Below, piece by piece: positions 40,412 to 51,206 of a stretch of 64,000 bases of DNA (positions are counted from its first letter, which is position 1; the number at the start of each line of letters is the position of its first letter). The position numbers and the translations under genes were made by a program. Under the pieces are notes generated by a model. It did no database searches. It was given only the letters and a program-made list of their open reading frames with translations, and was not told where the DNA came from. The DNA is from Glossina fuscipes (taxonomy: Eukaryota > Arthropoda > Insecta > Diptera > Glossinidae): contig NW_023998476.1 in the NCBI RefSeq assembly GCF_014805625.2, positions 639,888 to 703,887 of the forward strand, given 5' to 3'.

Positions 40412-41149
40412 TGTGTTCGATTGTGTTTCCTTGTAATTATTATAGTCAACAAATTCAATTTTAACAATAGGAAAAATTTTACAGATACATAAAATGCATG
40501 TAAATGCTGTTAAATATTTTACTATATGCTTACATGTACACGTACATGCTTATAGTATTCATTTATAAGTATACAAATGCATACTGAATATGTATGTAGG
40601 ATGGCATGTGATGTACTTTGTTATTGGTCCGCAAATTTATGGACATATCAATGAATCATTCTAATCAATGACTAATAAATTATTGACAGAGTATTGAGTT
40701 TTTGTAAAGCCGGTATTTGTCCGTACGTATGCGTACGTATATATATATTTGCATTTGTTCTTGCTGCAATGCCATACCCAAATGCACAGGAGCAAAGGGA
40801 CGAATATCTCTGCATATTACAGATATGTGTATGATTTATAGTATTTTTCTATTCGCACTTATATTATGTGTAGCGAGAATTTCAAGAGATTTTCCTGAGA
40901 ATATCTTTCCATAGTATTCAGCGTAGAAGATCTTATAAGCAAGAAAACACATACGCATACGCACCGATAAATATCTTACGATCCTTCGCTCGATATGGTT
41001 GTTTATATATAGCGACTTTTCTGAATGAGGCGTTATGGATGAAGTGGTGGAAAAAGTAGCCGATTCGAATCACTTTCAATAATGTTGATCCTTGTGCTAA
41101 AATAAATCCTTGTAGACACTTTTTCCAAAATATCTCACAAATTGCTGGT

Positions 41150-41290
41150 TGTATAAGAAAATAAAGGGGACCGACGGATGGATGGAGACATAAGCTTAAT
41201 CAGTTCAGAAAGTGATTCAGAGTCGACCGGTATTATGAAAGTTGGGTGCTGCTCAGGCTTCTTCGGATGCTGCATATATCCGAATAAAAT
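41150..41290 (-). repeat. Fragment of the same purine-rich repeat family as at 19184
   Basis: GACCGACGGATGGATGGAGAC, then TCAGAAAGTGATTCAGAGTCG and 'GGTATTATGAAAGTTGGGTG' parallel the block at 19250-19320 in order and spacing. The ends are not defined. Confidence 0.45.
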
Positions 41291-41477
41291 TAATGTAAAA
41301 ATTACAAAAAAGAAAATTCATATTAAATTGTGACATAAGATTCTTATGACTAATAACATTCTTATGAATTAATTTTTTGTAAACCCTAACCGAAAAACCC
41401 TTTTATAAGCCATTCCGGCAGAGTTTCCTCCGCTTTGTACATCGTATATACAGTGAATGAAATTCAATCACTTTTTT

Positions 41478-42145
41478 AACCATCACCGAAGGATGAGGGG
41501 TATAGTCATTTTGTCAGAACGTTTGCAACGCATAGAAGGAAGTTTCAGAGACCCTACAAAGTATATATATACGTCTGTTGACTTGAAATTTGACGGAAAC
41601 ATTAGAAGTTGTTGCACGCAAGTGAGTGTTCAAAAGGAGCCAAATCGATCAAAGGCCTCGTCTACAGTAGCGAATAAAGTGAGAACACCTCTGCTTTTCA
41701 AAAGTAATGAAAAATTAGTTTTTTTTGGTGATTGCTCATAAATTATACCAGATAAGTGTACACAAATTTGAATATTTTGCATATTTTGTGGGCGATGCTA
41801 TAGCACCTGCAGAAAAATGGAAAAACATTGACTACACTTACCCAATATTATAGCGTATCAAAATTATTATTTTTTCAATGCTCTTATGAGTCGCAGACAC
41901 AAGTTTCACAAATCCCGTAAATTATATAAATTCTTGTCAGTTTCAAATTTGGAATGCATCTAAACATGCCCGTCTGTTCGTCTGTCCATCTATATATCTG
42001 GTCAGCTGTGTAGTATTTGTGGTAAATATTTTCTCGTTCGTAATATTTGCAAAAGAACTTGAAAATAATCTTAAGCAGTTAAAGGACACGCCTGCAACGC
42101 CTATAACCAGCATAAAGTATGAACATCGTTGTTTTCCGTGTTTTA
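41478..42145 (+). mobile_element. DINE-1-like repeat copy abutting the 3' end of Obp59a
   Basis: Starts AACCATCACCGAAGGATGAG, contains AAGTATATATATACGTCTGT and the CCCGTCTGTTCGTCTGTCC box at about 41969, and loses homology near CCGTGTTTT at 42145, about 30 bases from the Obp59a stop codon. Confidence 0.75.
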
Positions 42146-42151
42146 AGTGAT

Positions 42152-42157
42152 TTTATT
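42152..42157 (-). promoter_or_regulatory. Polyadenylation signal AATAAA for Obp59a
   Basis: Minus-strand AATAAA about 19 bases after the stop codon. It sits a few bases outside the truncated end of a DINE-like repeat copy (41478-42145), so the gene's 3' UTR is short and ends at or inside the repeat. Confidence 0.6.
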
Positions 42158-42175
42158 TAAACTCTGATTCCTTTT

Positions 42176-43250
42176 TTAATTAAACATCATGCTGAACTCA
42201 TTCCAATCATCGCAATTGCCTTTAGCATATTCGGTCATGCAATTGATTAAATCTCTAGAAAATTGACATTTATCTCGGCGATGCTGTGATTCCAAATAAT
42301 GGAAGCACTGATGTATCGTATCCGTGTAGAAGTTGCGTAACTCACGATCGCGGATATCCCTAGTCAAGACATATAAAACTTTGTGCTGATCTGGATAGTG
42401 GCGATTATTAAGCTGTTGAGAGTGAAACAAATTGAAAGGGAGAAAAGGAAGAGGTAAAGATATGTTGTTACACACACAAATAAGTTAGTTAATGATAATC
42501 ATTTCTACCAACCATTTGCATTTGCTCGAAAAAACAATGCACCAAACAAAAGCCATCAGCGGAATTGTTGTTGTTACTGTTTTTGATTTTGTTATCGTTA
42601 TTGTATCTATTATTATATCGCGTACTATTATTGTTGTTATTGTTATTATAATTTTCGTGTGATTTAAATTGATTTCTTTGATTATAATTTGAATAATCGC
42701 CACCATTATCTCCAATAGTTCGACTATTGGCATTCCTATCACGATTGCGTTGGGCCATATAATCGTCATTATTTGTTGAGCCGATGCTACCTCCACTTCG
42801 ACGATTGTTTCCATAATTTTGTCTATTATTATTATTTGGATTATTCGACTGACGTTCGTAGGAATTAAAATTCAATCCTGGCCCGCCATTATCCTCGTGA
42901 TTATCATTGCCGGCATCATAGCTACTATCATAGTCATAGCTACGGCTGCGAGATGGAAAACTTTGATCATACATTCTATCCTGGCTTCCACTTACTCGTC
43001 CTCCTTCTTGATAAACATTATGCTGTTGCGTATGCTGATTTTGTTGATGGCCATTTAAAGTTGTTTGCATATAATTCTCACTAAGTTTTCGCATACAATT
43101 ACGCGTTACCCGCTTTAATTCGGCTTCCGATGGTCCATCATCTGTACGGCATCTTAAAGCTACAGAGACACTTGTTAATAATATGTTTAACAAAGCAATA
43201 ATCAACAAAAAACGCGAGAAAGTTTTCAAGTTTAGCTTAAGAGCAATCAT
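42176..43250 (-). CDS. Obp59a: Odorant-binding protein Obp59a-like, two exons, Asn-rich insert
   Basis: Secreted PBP/GOBP-family protein of sensillar lymph; in Drosophila Obp59a has been tied to humidity sensing. Exons 42513-43250 and 42176-42412, donor GTTGGT, acceptor CAACAG, phase 0; 324 aa. Residues 1-30 are a hydrophobic signal peptide. Cysteines at 34, 52, 235, 239, 282, 295, 304 and 313 include the OBP spacings C-x3-C (235/239) and C-x8-C (304/313). Conserved blocks: SEAELKR, FFEQM, RDRELRNF and EYAKGNC. The Drosophila protein is about 200 aa; the extra length here is a low-complexity Asn/Gln/Ser/Arg/Gly region at about 60-230 between the first and second conserved cysteines. Start choice: the in-frame ATG at 43325 lies upstream of a TATA box at 43286-43293, so 43250 is preferred. 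A polyadenylation signal sits at 42152-42157. The family call is near certain and the orthologue call strong. Confidence 0.9.
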
Positions 43251-43285
43251 GTTAACGTTTAACTTGATTTTAGTTGCGTGAAAAG

Positions 43286-43293
43286 TTTTTATA
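43286..43293 (-). promoter_or_regulatory. TATA box of Obp59a
   Basis: Minus-strand TATAAAAA about 36 bases before the chosen ATG at 43250, implying a very short 5' leader. It lies downstream of the alternative ATG at 43325, which argues against that start. Confidence 0.6.
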
Positions 43294-43329
43294 CCTTTGC
43301 TCCAACAATAAGTAAAATTTGTCATATGA

Positions 43330-45212
43330 ATAGTTAGTAACTTGTCAAAATATAACTTTAAATTGCTCTTCTACTTGAGTTATGACATCGCGTTATTATT
43401 TTAATAATTTGCAAAACAATTTGTTATTATGTAAGAGGCCGTCAAAATTTGCAAAAACGCTTAACGCGAATGTCATTCTAAATAATTATTGAACTTGAAA
43501 ACTTTATTTTTATTTTTTTTTGTTGCTTTGAAAGGTGAAAGGACCTGAAAGCAAGCACAGTCTAGGGTGTGAAATGTAGGGCTTACTGGCAAAAGCTGGC
43601 AACAGGACATTTTAAATAAATAAATAAAGCACACAAAGCCATAGACCCCCTTGATCGGCTGTACCCAAAAATCACTCGCAAACGTATAATGAATGCAGGA
43701 GCATTTATGTAAATCAGAAATATTACGCACAGAAAAAAACTGTTTGCTGGTGCTATANNNNNNNNNNATAGATAGAGGATGCTCCCTCGGATATTAAGTG
43801 CCTCCCGTTATACATAGGTGAGTTCTAAGCCTAAAACGTACGCAGTGTTGCATGTGGACAAGCACGAAAATTTAACAATTATTATTCGATCTTCCCATAA
43901 GATTTCGATGGGTATTTCTACGCGTTACAAACATATCCCAGACTTAACATATCCTCTATGGTGAGTATAACAATGTTAAGTTTTTTTATAAATTTAGCCT
44001 AGCGAACATAGTCTGAGAAGTATGGTTGTTTGGTTTATTAACAAATATTTGTATTTTGTGGAAAAAAAAAATTCATCCTTTTATATGCAAATGAAAATGA
44101 AAATATGTGAAACATACATATCGACAAGGATTGGTCAATGCATAAGGAAGGACTATATATATATATGTATATGCAATTTACGAAAATAAATTATCTCAGT
44201 TAATGATGTAAATAATTCCTGAAACGTTGTTAAGCGACTCAAACTCTCTGAACCTTTCTATCGCTAAGGATCTCTAAAATTGCAGGAAGTATGAAACAGC
44301 TAATGGTCTTTTCAAAAATACTTAAATATCATGAAAAAAAATCCTCTAGTCCATAAGAAATGCAAGGGCTATGAGGCCGAGGTTTGTTGTTTCGTTATTC
44401 CTTGAGTAAATCTTTAATGCAGGCATGCCTATTCGGCCACCTATCCGCTGTAAGAGGGATAACGGTCTCGAAGGTTGAAGCAAAATGCTGTACACATGTT
44501 CTTCACCTTTAAAATCCATTGGTAAACGAAGACAGACGTTTCCGTTTATAACATTTAAAGGCACTTTAACTTTCCCTTCCCCTTCCTCTTTTCGTACCTT
44601 TCCTTTACAAAGAGACGTTATCGAACAATTTTTGGCAAGTGCCGACCCGAATATAAAATAGTGATAAAATAATTTGCCGAAAATGCTACGCTTGTTTGAA
44701 TTCGGGCGGCACCATTTGTAGCAAGAAGAAATATCTACACATTATAATTCGTTCTCCAAAAAGTCGTTAATACAGATTGTTTGAGTGTATGCCTCTGTCC
44801 GGAAAAACATTGTCGCTTTAAAAAAAAAGCAAAGAAAGCCTTAAGTATATTTTCTACTTACTTAGCAAAAACTTGACGAAATTCAATTTGCAATTTTGTG
44901 TATCATCAAAATGCTACATAGAAGAAAATTTATATATTGCGTGTTGTTTCTTATTCAATTAAATTTTTTAAATTCTTTATGTTCATTTAAATTTTTGCCA
45001 GATGATTGCACTTTGTTTCTTTTTCATTAACAGATGATTATGCTTGAGTATTTCTGCGTGCGCATATCCGCGAAGACGACAACTTTTTTCTTTTCATTTC
45101 AAGCTGGGTGCATTTGACAGAGATCTTACGTTAATTTTTATATTTAACAGAGATTTCACAGTAAAATGCATCGAACGCAAAAAAGTCGATCATATATATA
45201 ATATTATAATTC
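43330..45212. other. Upstream of Obp59a; no gene seen
   Basis: Contains the 10-N gap and a 72-codon minus frame (44564-44346) of no recognised family. A TTGGCAAGTGCCGA motif at 44632 also occurs as TTCGGCAAGTGCCGAA at 29221, suggesting scraps of a shared repeat. Confidence 0.45.
43758..43767. other. Short assembly gap (10 N)
   Basis: Ten N between TGCTATA and ATAGATAGAGG, upstream of Obp59a. The flanks are unrelated, so this marks a contig join of unknown true length. Confidence 0.95.
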
Positions 45213-45590
45213 TTAGCTAGTAACCCCATTTAAAGGTGACCATACGGCCATCGATAATATTGAAAGCTGTGAACGCCCAAACCCTGTTTTGATTACAGCA
45301 GAAAACATGAAAAAAATTCCCGTGAAATGTCTTCGACAAAACTGCAAGAGATAGTTCTCAAAATGCTGCGCATAACGCACCATCTTTTGAAGTTCAGATT
45401 GCTGTTGCACTCGTCCCGTTCTGTAAATCTGACACCCGGCGACTTATACGCTGTTCCGCTGTACCACAAGCGATATAAGATAGGCTATATTAAGCTACTT
45501 CGGATATGTGTACCACGCACAAGCGCCTCCAACACCATTAAACATTACTTTGGGGGATTTCATGTGAAGATGCCAATAAGCCAATAAATT
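45213..45590. other. GC-richer island with open frames on both strands
   Basis: Open on plus (45327-45587) and minus (45410-45213); the minus frame contains ELQKMVRYAQHFENYLLQFC, which reads like helical protein. No family recognised and no splice or start context that settles a strand. Possibly an old coding fragment. Confidence 0.25.
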
Positions 45591-45869
45591 TGTGGCATAT
45601 ATGTCCAGATAATAAACAGTAGTAATTATTGGTAAGAAACATGTATAAGAGATAACAGAAAAAAATCGTCCTTAATAGCTAATGCCGATGTGTTAAGTAT
45701 ACTTGTGTGTGTGTATTTGTAGGTTTTTGAGCTGTTGAAAGTCATGTGAAACAAAAAAAAAAAATCGTGTGCACACTTTGGCTGAAAACAAAACAGGAAT
45801 GTTATAGCAAAAGAAAATTAATGAACGCAAAAAATAATTTCTCATACATTGGAACGATAAATTCGCTTT

Positions 45870-46360
45870 TTCAATAAAGCAGGTTAGTTCCCCGAGGAAT
45901 CGAGAAGACCGTCATATAATTTGAAATAGTTAAAAGAACTTCTAATACCATCAAGCCTATGACATCTGAAAATTAGATGGCCAGCAGACTCGATAATATT
46001 GCAAACTTCACATATATATACTTTATTATAAGTGCGACCACTCATAGAGTGTATAGGGAAGTTTGATTTCCCAGCAATTAAAGGAAGCTCCTGAAAAGAT
46101 TTTGAATTGAAAGGTGGGATTTATTTTATAGCGAAGGCGATTGGATTTAACACATGCAGTCTCTTCTTAGATTCATCATTTAGTTGTTGAGAGATGTGGT
46201 TGCGAGTTGCCCATATTACTTCAGTGGGAGTGTATTTGATGGATGTCCCATCAAGTTGAGCACTTTTTGCATGAAAATCGGTGTTTTCATTATTAAAAAG
46301 ACCGCAGTGACCAGGTGTCCAAACAAGATGACAGTCATCCACTTGAGATTTATGTGACCT
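45870..46360 (-). mobile_element. Non-LTR retrotransposon 3' fragment: RNase H tail and CCHC-like motif
   Basis: Minus-strand frame 46342-46121 contains WTPGHCGLFNNEN, the C-terminal RNase H signature, followed in an adjacent frame (about 46100-45880) by PIHSMSGR, a CEVCN...GHLIFRC motif typical of the C terminus of I/R1-type ORF2 proteins, and a short tail. Frameshifted, with no RT upstream. It differs in sequence from the element at 33640, so it is a separate family or lineage. Confidence 0.75.
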
Positions 46361-47086
46361 CCTGCGTATATCATAAATATATTGATTCTCTACGCCTTAT
46401 TAGAAGTAGAGCTGACTAGCTATCTGGAAAATTAATTACTTCGAGTAGGAAAACAAGTAAGGACACCATACTATAAAAAGTTCGACTACAGTGCCTCTAT
46501 CTGTTGGCAAATTTGAAAACAATATCAAAGGCAAAAAATAAAATGTAAAATGTCACCATCGCCTATGTCGACGATCTTCTTTGAGACTCAAACCTTTCGA
46601 ACAAAATTCGCCAAGCCGCCCATGGAAGGTGCAAGCGGGTTCACTTCTCAAGCTATCACACAAGCTTTTAGAAGCAACCGATGCGTTGCTTCCTTTCTGA
46701 AATAATACCCCACTTCACGATTTCTACCTGCTTGCTTTCATTTGAAAAGCTGGTGGTAAAATACAACGGAGCCTCCTCCCCCACCTATTATATCCAATGA
46801 CCGTCCAATTCGATTGGCAATTTTTCAATTGTCTTTTTAGAATGCTAACCATAATCACAATAATAGATTGGACTACATCCAGCATATATGTATTGAAGTT
46901 TTTGAGGATGTATACAACACCCGGAAGGCCTTGTGGCAGACCCAGCTGGTATTGTACTGATCAATTCAGTATCAATTTACAATCGATCCAAGCTTGTCTG
47001 TCCACCTATTCGTCTTGTTTTCTTTTCTTTACCCTGCATGTTGAAATTATTGAAATATTTTGATGAAAATTTTCATACACCGACAT

Positions 47087-47215
47087 GCAATCCTATTTCC
47101 ATATAGTGATGTCATAAATGCTTTCTATGGTTGCTCTTTGGCTGCACAAATAGAATCTTAAAATAAAAACTGAAAAATCTACGCATATTACGTTCGTGCT
47201 AAGTTAAGGTTTTTG
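47087..47215 (+). mobile_element. Second copy of a 129-bp jockey RT segment
   Basis: Nearly identical to 49816-49945 (a few substitutions over about 129 bases) in the same orientation. It covers the sequence just after the RT catalytic box and is flanked by unrelated DNA, so it is a small orphan retroelement fragment. Confidence 0.75.
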
Positions 47216-47429
47216 TTCGGATCGGACAGATTTTTCGACTACTTCCCACATAATATCTTATTTTGAAAAGTCCTTATATAGCAATCTGTAGAGTGATGTA
47301 CGGTGTTTAATTGTAGACCATGTCCCATGAACAGAATAGAAGGGAGAGTACGGAATTTTTCAGCTTAAAGTTTTCTTTCGCTTACGTGCATATCTAAGTT
47401 TTGTTAATCATTGAAACTGTCAAAACTAT

Positions 47430-47504
47430 ACGACCAGAAAAGTATATTGTACGACCAGAAAAGTATACAGTACGACCAGAAAAGTATACTGTACGACCAG
47501 AAAG
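47430..47504. repeat. 21-bp minisatellite, four units
   Basis: ACGACCAGAAAAGTATAC-type unit starting at 47430, 47451, 47472 and 47493, exactly 21 bases apart with single-base differences. Because 21 is a multiple of three it creates a heptapeptide repeat in the minus-strand ORF 47600-47394, which I do not believe is a gene. Confidence 0.85.
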
Positions 47505-48039
47505 AAAGAATTCGTGTAAAACAATAATATGTTCTCTCATAATAAATAGGTAATCTCTTGATTTCGTTACAAATTGCAATTTACTTCTAATTGAAGACAT
47601 ATGCTATAAAAACAAAATATGTAGAAAAATAATTGAAATAATTTAAAATTTATCGATGGTTATTTTATTGCATTGTTTAGGAATTTTTCTTAGTTAAACT
47701 TAAAACTTAAGTTTCGTGCTTCTCCAAAATAATAAAGATTACGTTGTTAAAATAATTTTTAACATACCTTTAGGCATTAAGTAAACAAAAATTTTTTTAA
47801 ATAAATAAATCTTTGTTTCATAATTCCACAGTAGATTATTTCGTGAAAATTTTACGTTAAAACTTAGGAAAAAATAATTCAATATTAGGAATGTTTTAGT
47901 AGAAATTCGCATTGGTTTGGATGAAAGATTTCGACTCAAGCAATAGAAATCTATACATATTTAGCAGCAAAAAACTTGACATGACTTATTAAATGTAAAG
48001 TTATGTATTGACAAAAGGTAGGGATACACGAAAATGGGG

Positions 48040-48700
48040 ATAATTTGTCAAAACGTTTTATACACCCAGAGAGAAAGTGTCGAAGATTCCCTAAAGTATA
48101 TATTTTCTTGATCAGCAACAAATTTTAAACCGATCTAAGCATCTGTCTATTTCGTTTGTCTCTCTGTCCTTCCGCGTAATGTCTGCGGGAAACATTCTCC
48201 TGGTCGCAAAGCGGAAGCTAAATGCTTCAAACATTAGAAGTTCTTGGACGCAAGTTGATGTAGAAACTAAGTAAAATCGGTGAAAGAACTCGGCGAAAGT
48301 ATAACATAATTTGAACACATCTCTGTTTTCAAATATCAAAAAAAAAGTGCTTTTTTGCTTGTTACTTATAAACCACAAGAGATGCAACAATGAAAGTTTG
48401 CATTTACACTCTGTGCCACATGTACAAAAATAGAAAAAATCTCCTGCGCCTATTCATTATTATAGAATATTAAAATTTAATTTTTTCGTCAACACGTTTG
48501 GAGAACCAGAAAGAAGCTTCAGGGAATCCATAAAGTCTGCATATTATTGATTAGTATCCAATATGAACCGTTTTAATCATATTTCTCAGTCCGACTATCC
48601 ATCTGCCTGTTAATTGCTGTGGTAAGCGTACCCATGGTCGCAAAAATTGGGATATAAATTTCCACTTTTATTCTAATGTATAAAAATTTACTTTTTTTTA
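48040..48700 (+). mobile_element. DINE-1-like repeat copy, eroded
   Basis: GTCAAAACGTTTTATACACC, AAAGTATATATTTTCTTGAT and a CATCTGTCTATTTCGTTTGT box at about 48139, followed by a related second half from about 48500 (ATCCATAAAGTCTGCATATT). No clear 3' hairpin. Confidence 0.65.
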
Positions 48701-49756
48701 ATATTTTTTAGAAAAAAGTTTTATGTTTCTCTTAAGTTTATGAAAAAAGTTATTATTCTTTTTTTCCCGGAAAAATGCAATTTTACGGGCGTTTTTTGCA
48801 ATTATTGGGAAGTATTTACATTGTGTAAACAAGTCTTCACTCCAAAGGTGAGACAATAGTTTTCCATGGTTTGAGCTGAAGTAATTTCTGATGAAACCCG
48901 TTAAAGGGTTAAATTGTTTTAAATTTTTGCAAATAATTTGCGAATCAATACACCAACGCCAACACACGAATTAAAGGTTTATTGAGCGTACCTTGACATT
49001 ACTTGAGATCAAGTCAGATCTTTTCGACAAAATTAGAAAGTTGTACAAGTAATTTTAATGTATACACAGAAACACGAGTTTGTCTACCACAATACCAACA
49101 TCTTACTTTTTATATTCTATAAGACCTCCAATTTGTATTTCTAGAACTTGTCAGTTTCAATGATTCTCTGTTGAAAGCGGACGGATAAAGGCATTACAAT
49201 CTCATCATAAGTTTACAAAAAGTTTCTTTGCTATGAAGCAACCGTGCAACAGCCGTTATTCTTCGATTCATCTTCGTTTGTTTGCTTGTTTAACTGCTGA
49301 AAATAGACATATGCCTCTTTTATATGAGCTCACGATTTTTATACCCTCCTCTCTATACTCTTGAAATAAGTCGAAGGCTAATGACAGCGGCGTGGATAAA
49401 ATTGTGCAGATTAAAGCGCAAACATTAATTCAGCACCCCGCAGTTATGCTTGAACTCTTTCTTATCTATGGCAAGAAATTTTAGTTTTTAGATCTTTAGT
49501 ACTAAAGAAAATAGATGAAGAGTGATAAGATCTTTGATAAGAAAAACTAATATTTTTGATTGGCAGTTAGTGTTTTGGGCTGGCTCCCATTTAAGACGTC
49601 TTATAAAAAATATGCTTCGACGTAGACACCAGAGATAATTTTTGGTAATTTGTCAAGAAAATAAATGAAAAATTATATTAGGTAAAGTTATGTAGGGTAT
49701 TTAACAGTCGCATTTGCTTTCTTTTGTTTTACACGTCTAATACATTTTCCACAATG

Positions 49757-50404
49757 TTTACCTCAGATTTTCCGATCGCTGATAATTTTTAACTGCTACA
49801 TATGCAGATGAGACGGCAATCCTATTTCCATGTAGTGATGTCATAAATGCTTTCTATGGTTGTTCTTTGGCTGCACAAATAGAATCTTAAAATAAAAACT
49901 GAAAAATCTACGCATATTACGTTCGTGCTAAGTTAAGGTTTTTGTCTTCCATTATTTTTGAATGACAAATAATATCTCTACCAACAAGTGTATAACTTTG
50001 ACTTACGTATTGACCAAGGATTTACGTGGACAAATCATGTAAAAGCTAAACTCCACCAAATTGACTTCAAAGCCAGAAGACTGTATTGGGTAATACCTTC
50101 AGATTCTCAGCTTAATCTAAGATATAAATGCATTTGATACAATCTATTTGGACTTATGGCATATGATTGGAGAGAACAGCCAGTATGTCTAATACTGCAA
50201 TACTGCAAGAATATTAATCCAAGACTCTTCCGTCTTACCGTTAATCTTGGATGGTTCGTTAGCCACAAAACAGTGGATTTTCCATCAGAATCAACGCATT
50301 CTCGCAAAATATCTTGCCACGTAATCCTTCGTTAACACCCCTTCTGCATGAATCCAAGGAAATAAGAAGATTGAAAAGGCAACATATATTGGATATTCCA
50401 TTTA
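49757..50404 (+). mobile_element. Jockey-like non-LTR retrotransposon RT fragment
   Basis: Translating across frameshifts gives the distal RT: SDFPIADN, then TYADETAILF (catalytic box with D to E at the last position) at 49798-49827, a thumb-like GFTWTNHVKAK at about 50015, RRLYWV...SQLN at about 50080-50120, FGLMAYDW at about 50150, and a C-terminal ESKEIRRLKRQHILDIPF at about 50350. This is the usual 3' half of a jockey ORF2. Several stops, no 5' half; the DINE copy at 50439 begins just beyond. Confidence 0.8.
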
Positions 50405-50530
50405 TGAATTAATTTATTTTTTATTTCCGTATAATTTGTTTTTATACCCATCATTGAAGGATGAGGGGTGTATTCATTTCGTCAAAACGTTTGCAACGCA
50501 CAGAAACAAACACCAAAGATCCCACAAAAT

Positions 50531-51206
50531 ACTGAAGTGAAGATAGCCCACCAAGATAACCCACATTTTATGATCCGTGTCTTCGCTAAAAATGTCTTTG
50601 CTAAGTCAGAATTTATTGCGAAATAACAATAAAGTAAAATAGGTATTAAAATTAAACAATCTTAGCAAACGTGCAATATAAAACATACTAAGCCGCTAAT
50701 TCCGAACGCAAAACCAAAAATGCTTAGTTATTGCTAATAAATCTCATGCAAAATTACGTTACAAGAATGCAATGTTAAAATCGTGTTATAACTATTTTTA
50801 GACTAGAGATTTTTGATATGTCTTAAAGGACGCTAAACCCTATGTCCCCATACCAAGGTAATGAAGTTAGGTTTTTCTGATAGGTTTTAGCGTCCTTTAA
50901 GACATATCAAAAAACTGTACTTGTCATATTTCTTAAAAATTTTTTATACACACTTTATATGTTGCAATTTTTCGCCAACGCTACACATGCACTATATGGT
51001 AAATGCAAGAAAAAGTTTTTTTTTTAGTTTCTTATAACATTACTGTATAATTTCCTATTTCATTTATGCTTGTCTTTCTATTTTTGTTTAGTCTTTCTAA
51101 TGATTTTGTAGTATTCAGTAATTGATAACCTTAGCAGAGATGGTAACCCAAGTGTGAAGTTAGCCCACATTTTAGCGAAGACAAAGTGGGCTAACTTCAC
51201 ATTAGT
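50531..51206. mobile_element. 676-bp hAT-like MITE with 8-bp target duplication
   Basis: Bounded by an exact 8-base direct repeat CACAAAAT (50523-50530 and 51207-51214). Termini are inverted: ACTGAAGTGAAGATAGCCCA at the left and the complement of TGGGCTAACTTCACATTAGT at the right. The 3' end carries an extra perfect 15-bp stem (GTGAAGTTAGCCCAC / GTGGGCTAACTTCAC), and GTCTTCGCTAAAAATGT recurs inverted just inside the left end. No transposase. An 8-bp duplication points to hAT (P and Merlin are alternatives). Confidence 0.85.
50810..50914. repeat. Long inverted repeat (hairpin) inside the MITE
   Basis: Arms 50810-50843 and 50880-50914 pair almost perfectly over about 33 bases (core GATATGTCTTAAAGGACGC), with a 36-base loop. 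It is central in the MITE and could be an older foldback insertion or a structure of the MITE itself. Confidence 0.85.

Larger units (their letters stand above)
37293..41149. other. No gene seen; microsatellites and AT-rich DNA
   Basis: TA, GTT and GT runs are listed separately. No open frame above 66 codons and no repeat family recognised. Confidence 0.6.

Noticed and set aside
42485..42814. 109-codon Ile-rich ORF overlapping Obp59a exon 1
   Set aside because: Off-frame reading of the AAY-rich Asn codon tract on the same strand.
43251..43325. Upstream ATG extending Obp59a by 25 residues
   Set aside because: It lies upstream of the TATA box at 43286-43293 and would bury the signal peptide behind a charged leader.
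47430..47504. CRISPR-like regular repeats
   Set aside because: Direct tandem 21-mers without spacers in a eukaryotic genome; a minisatellite.
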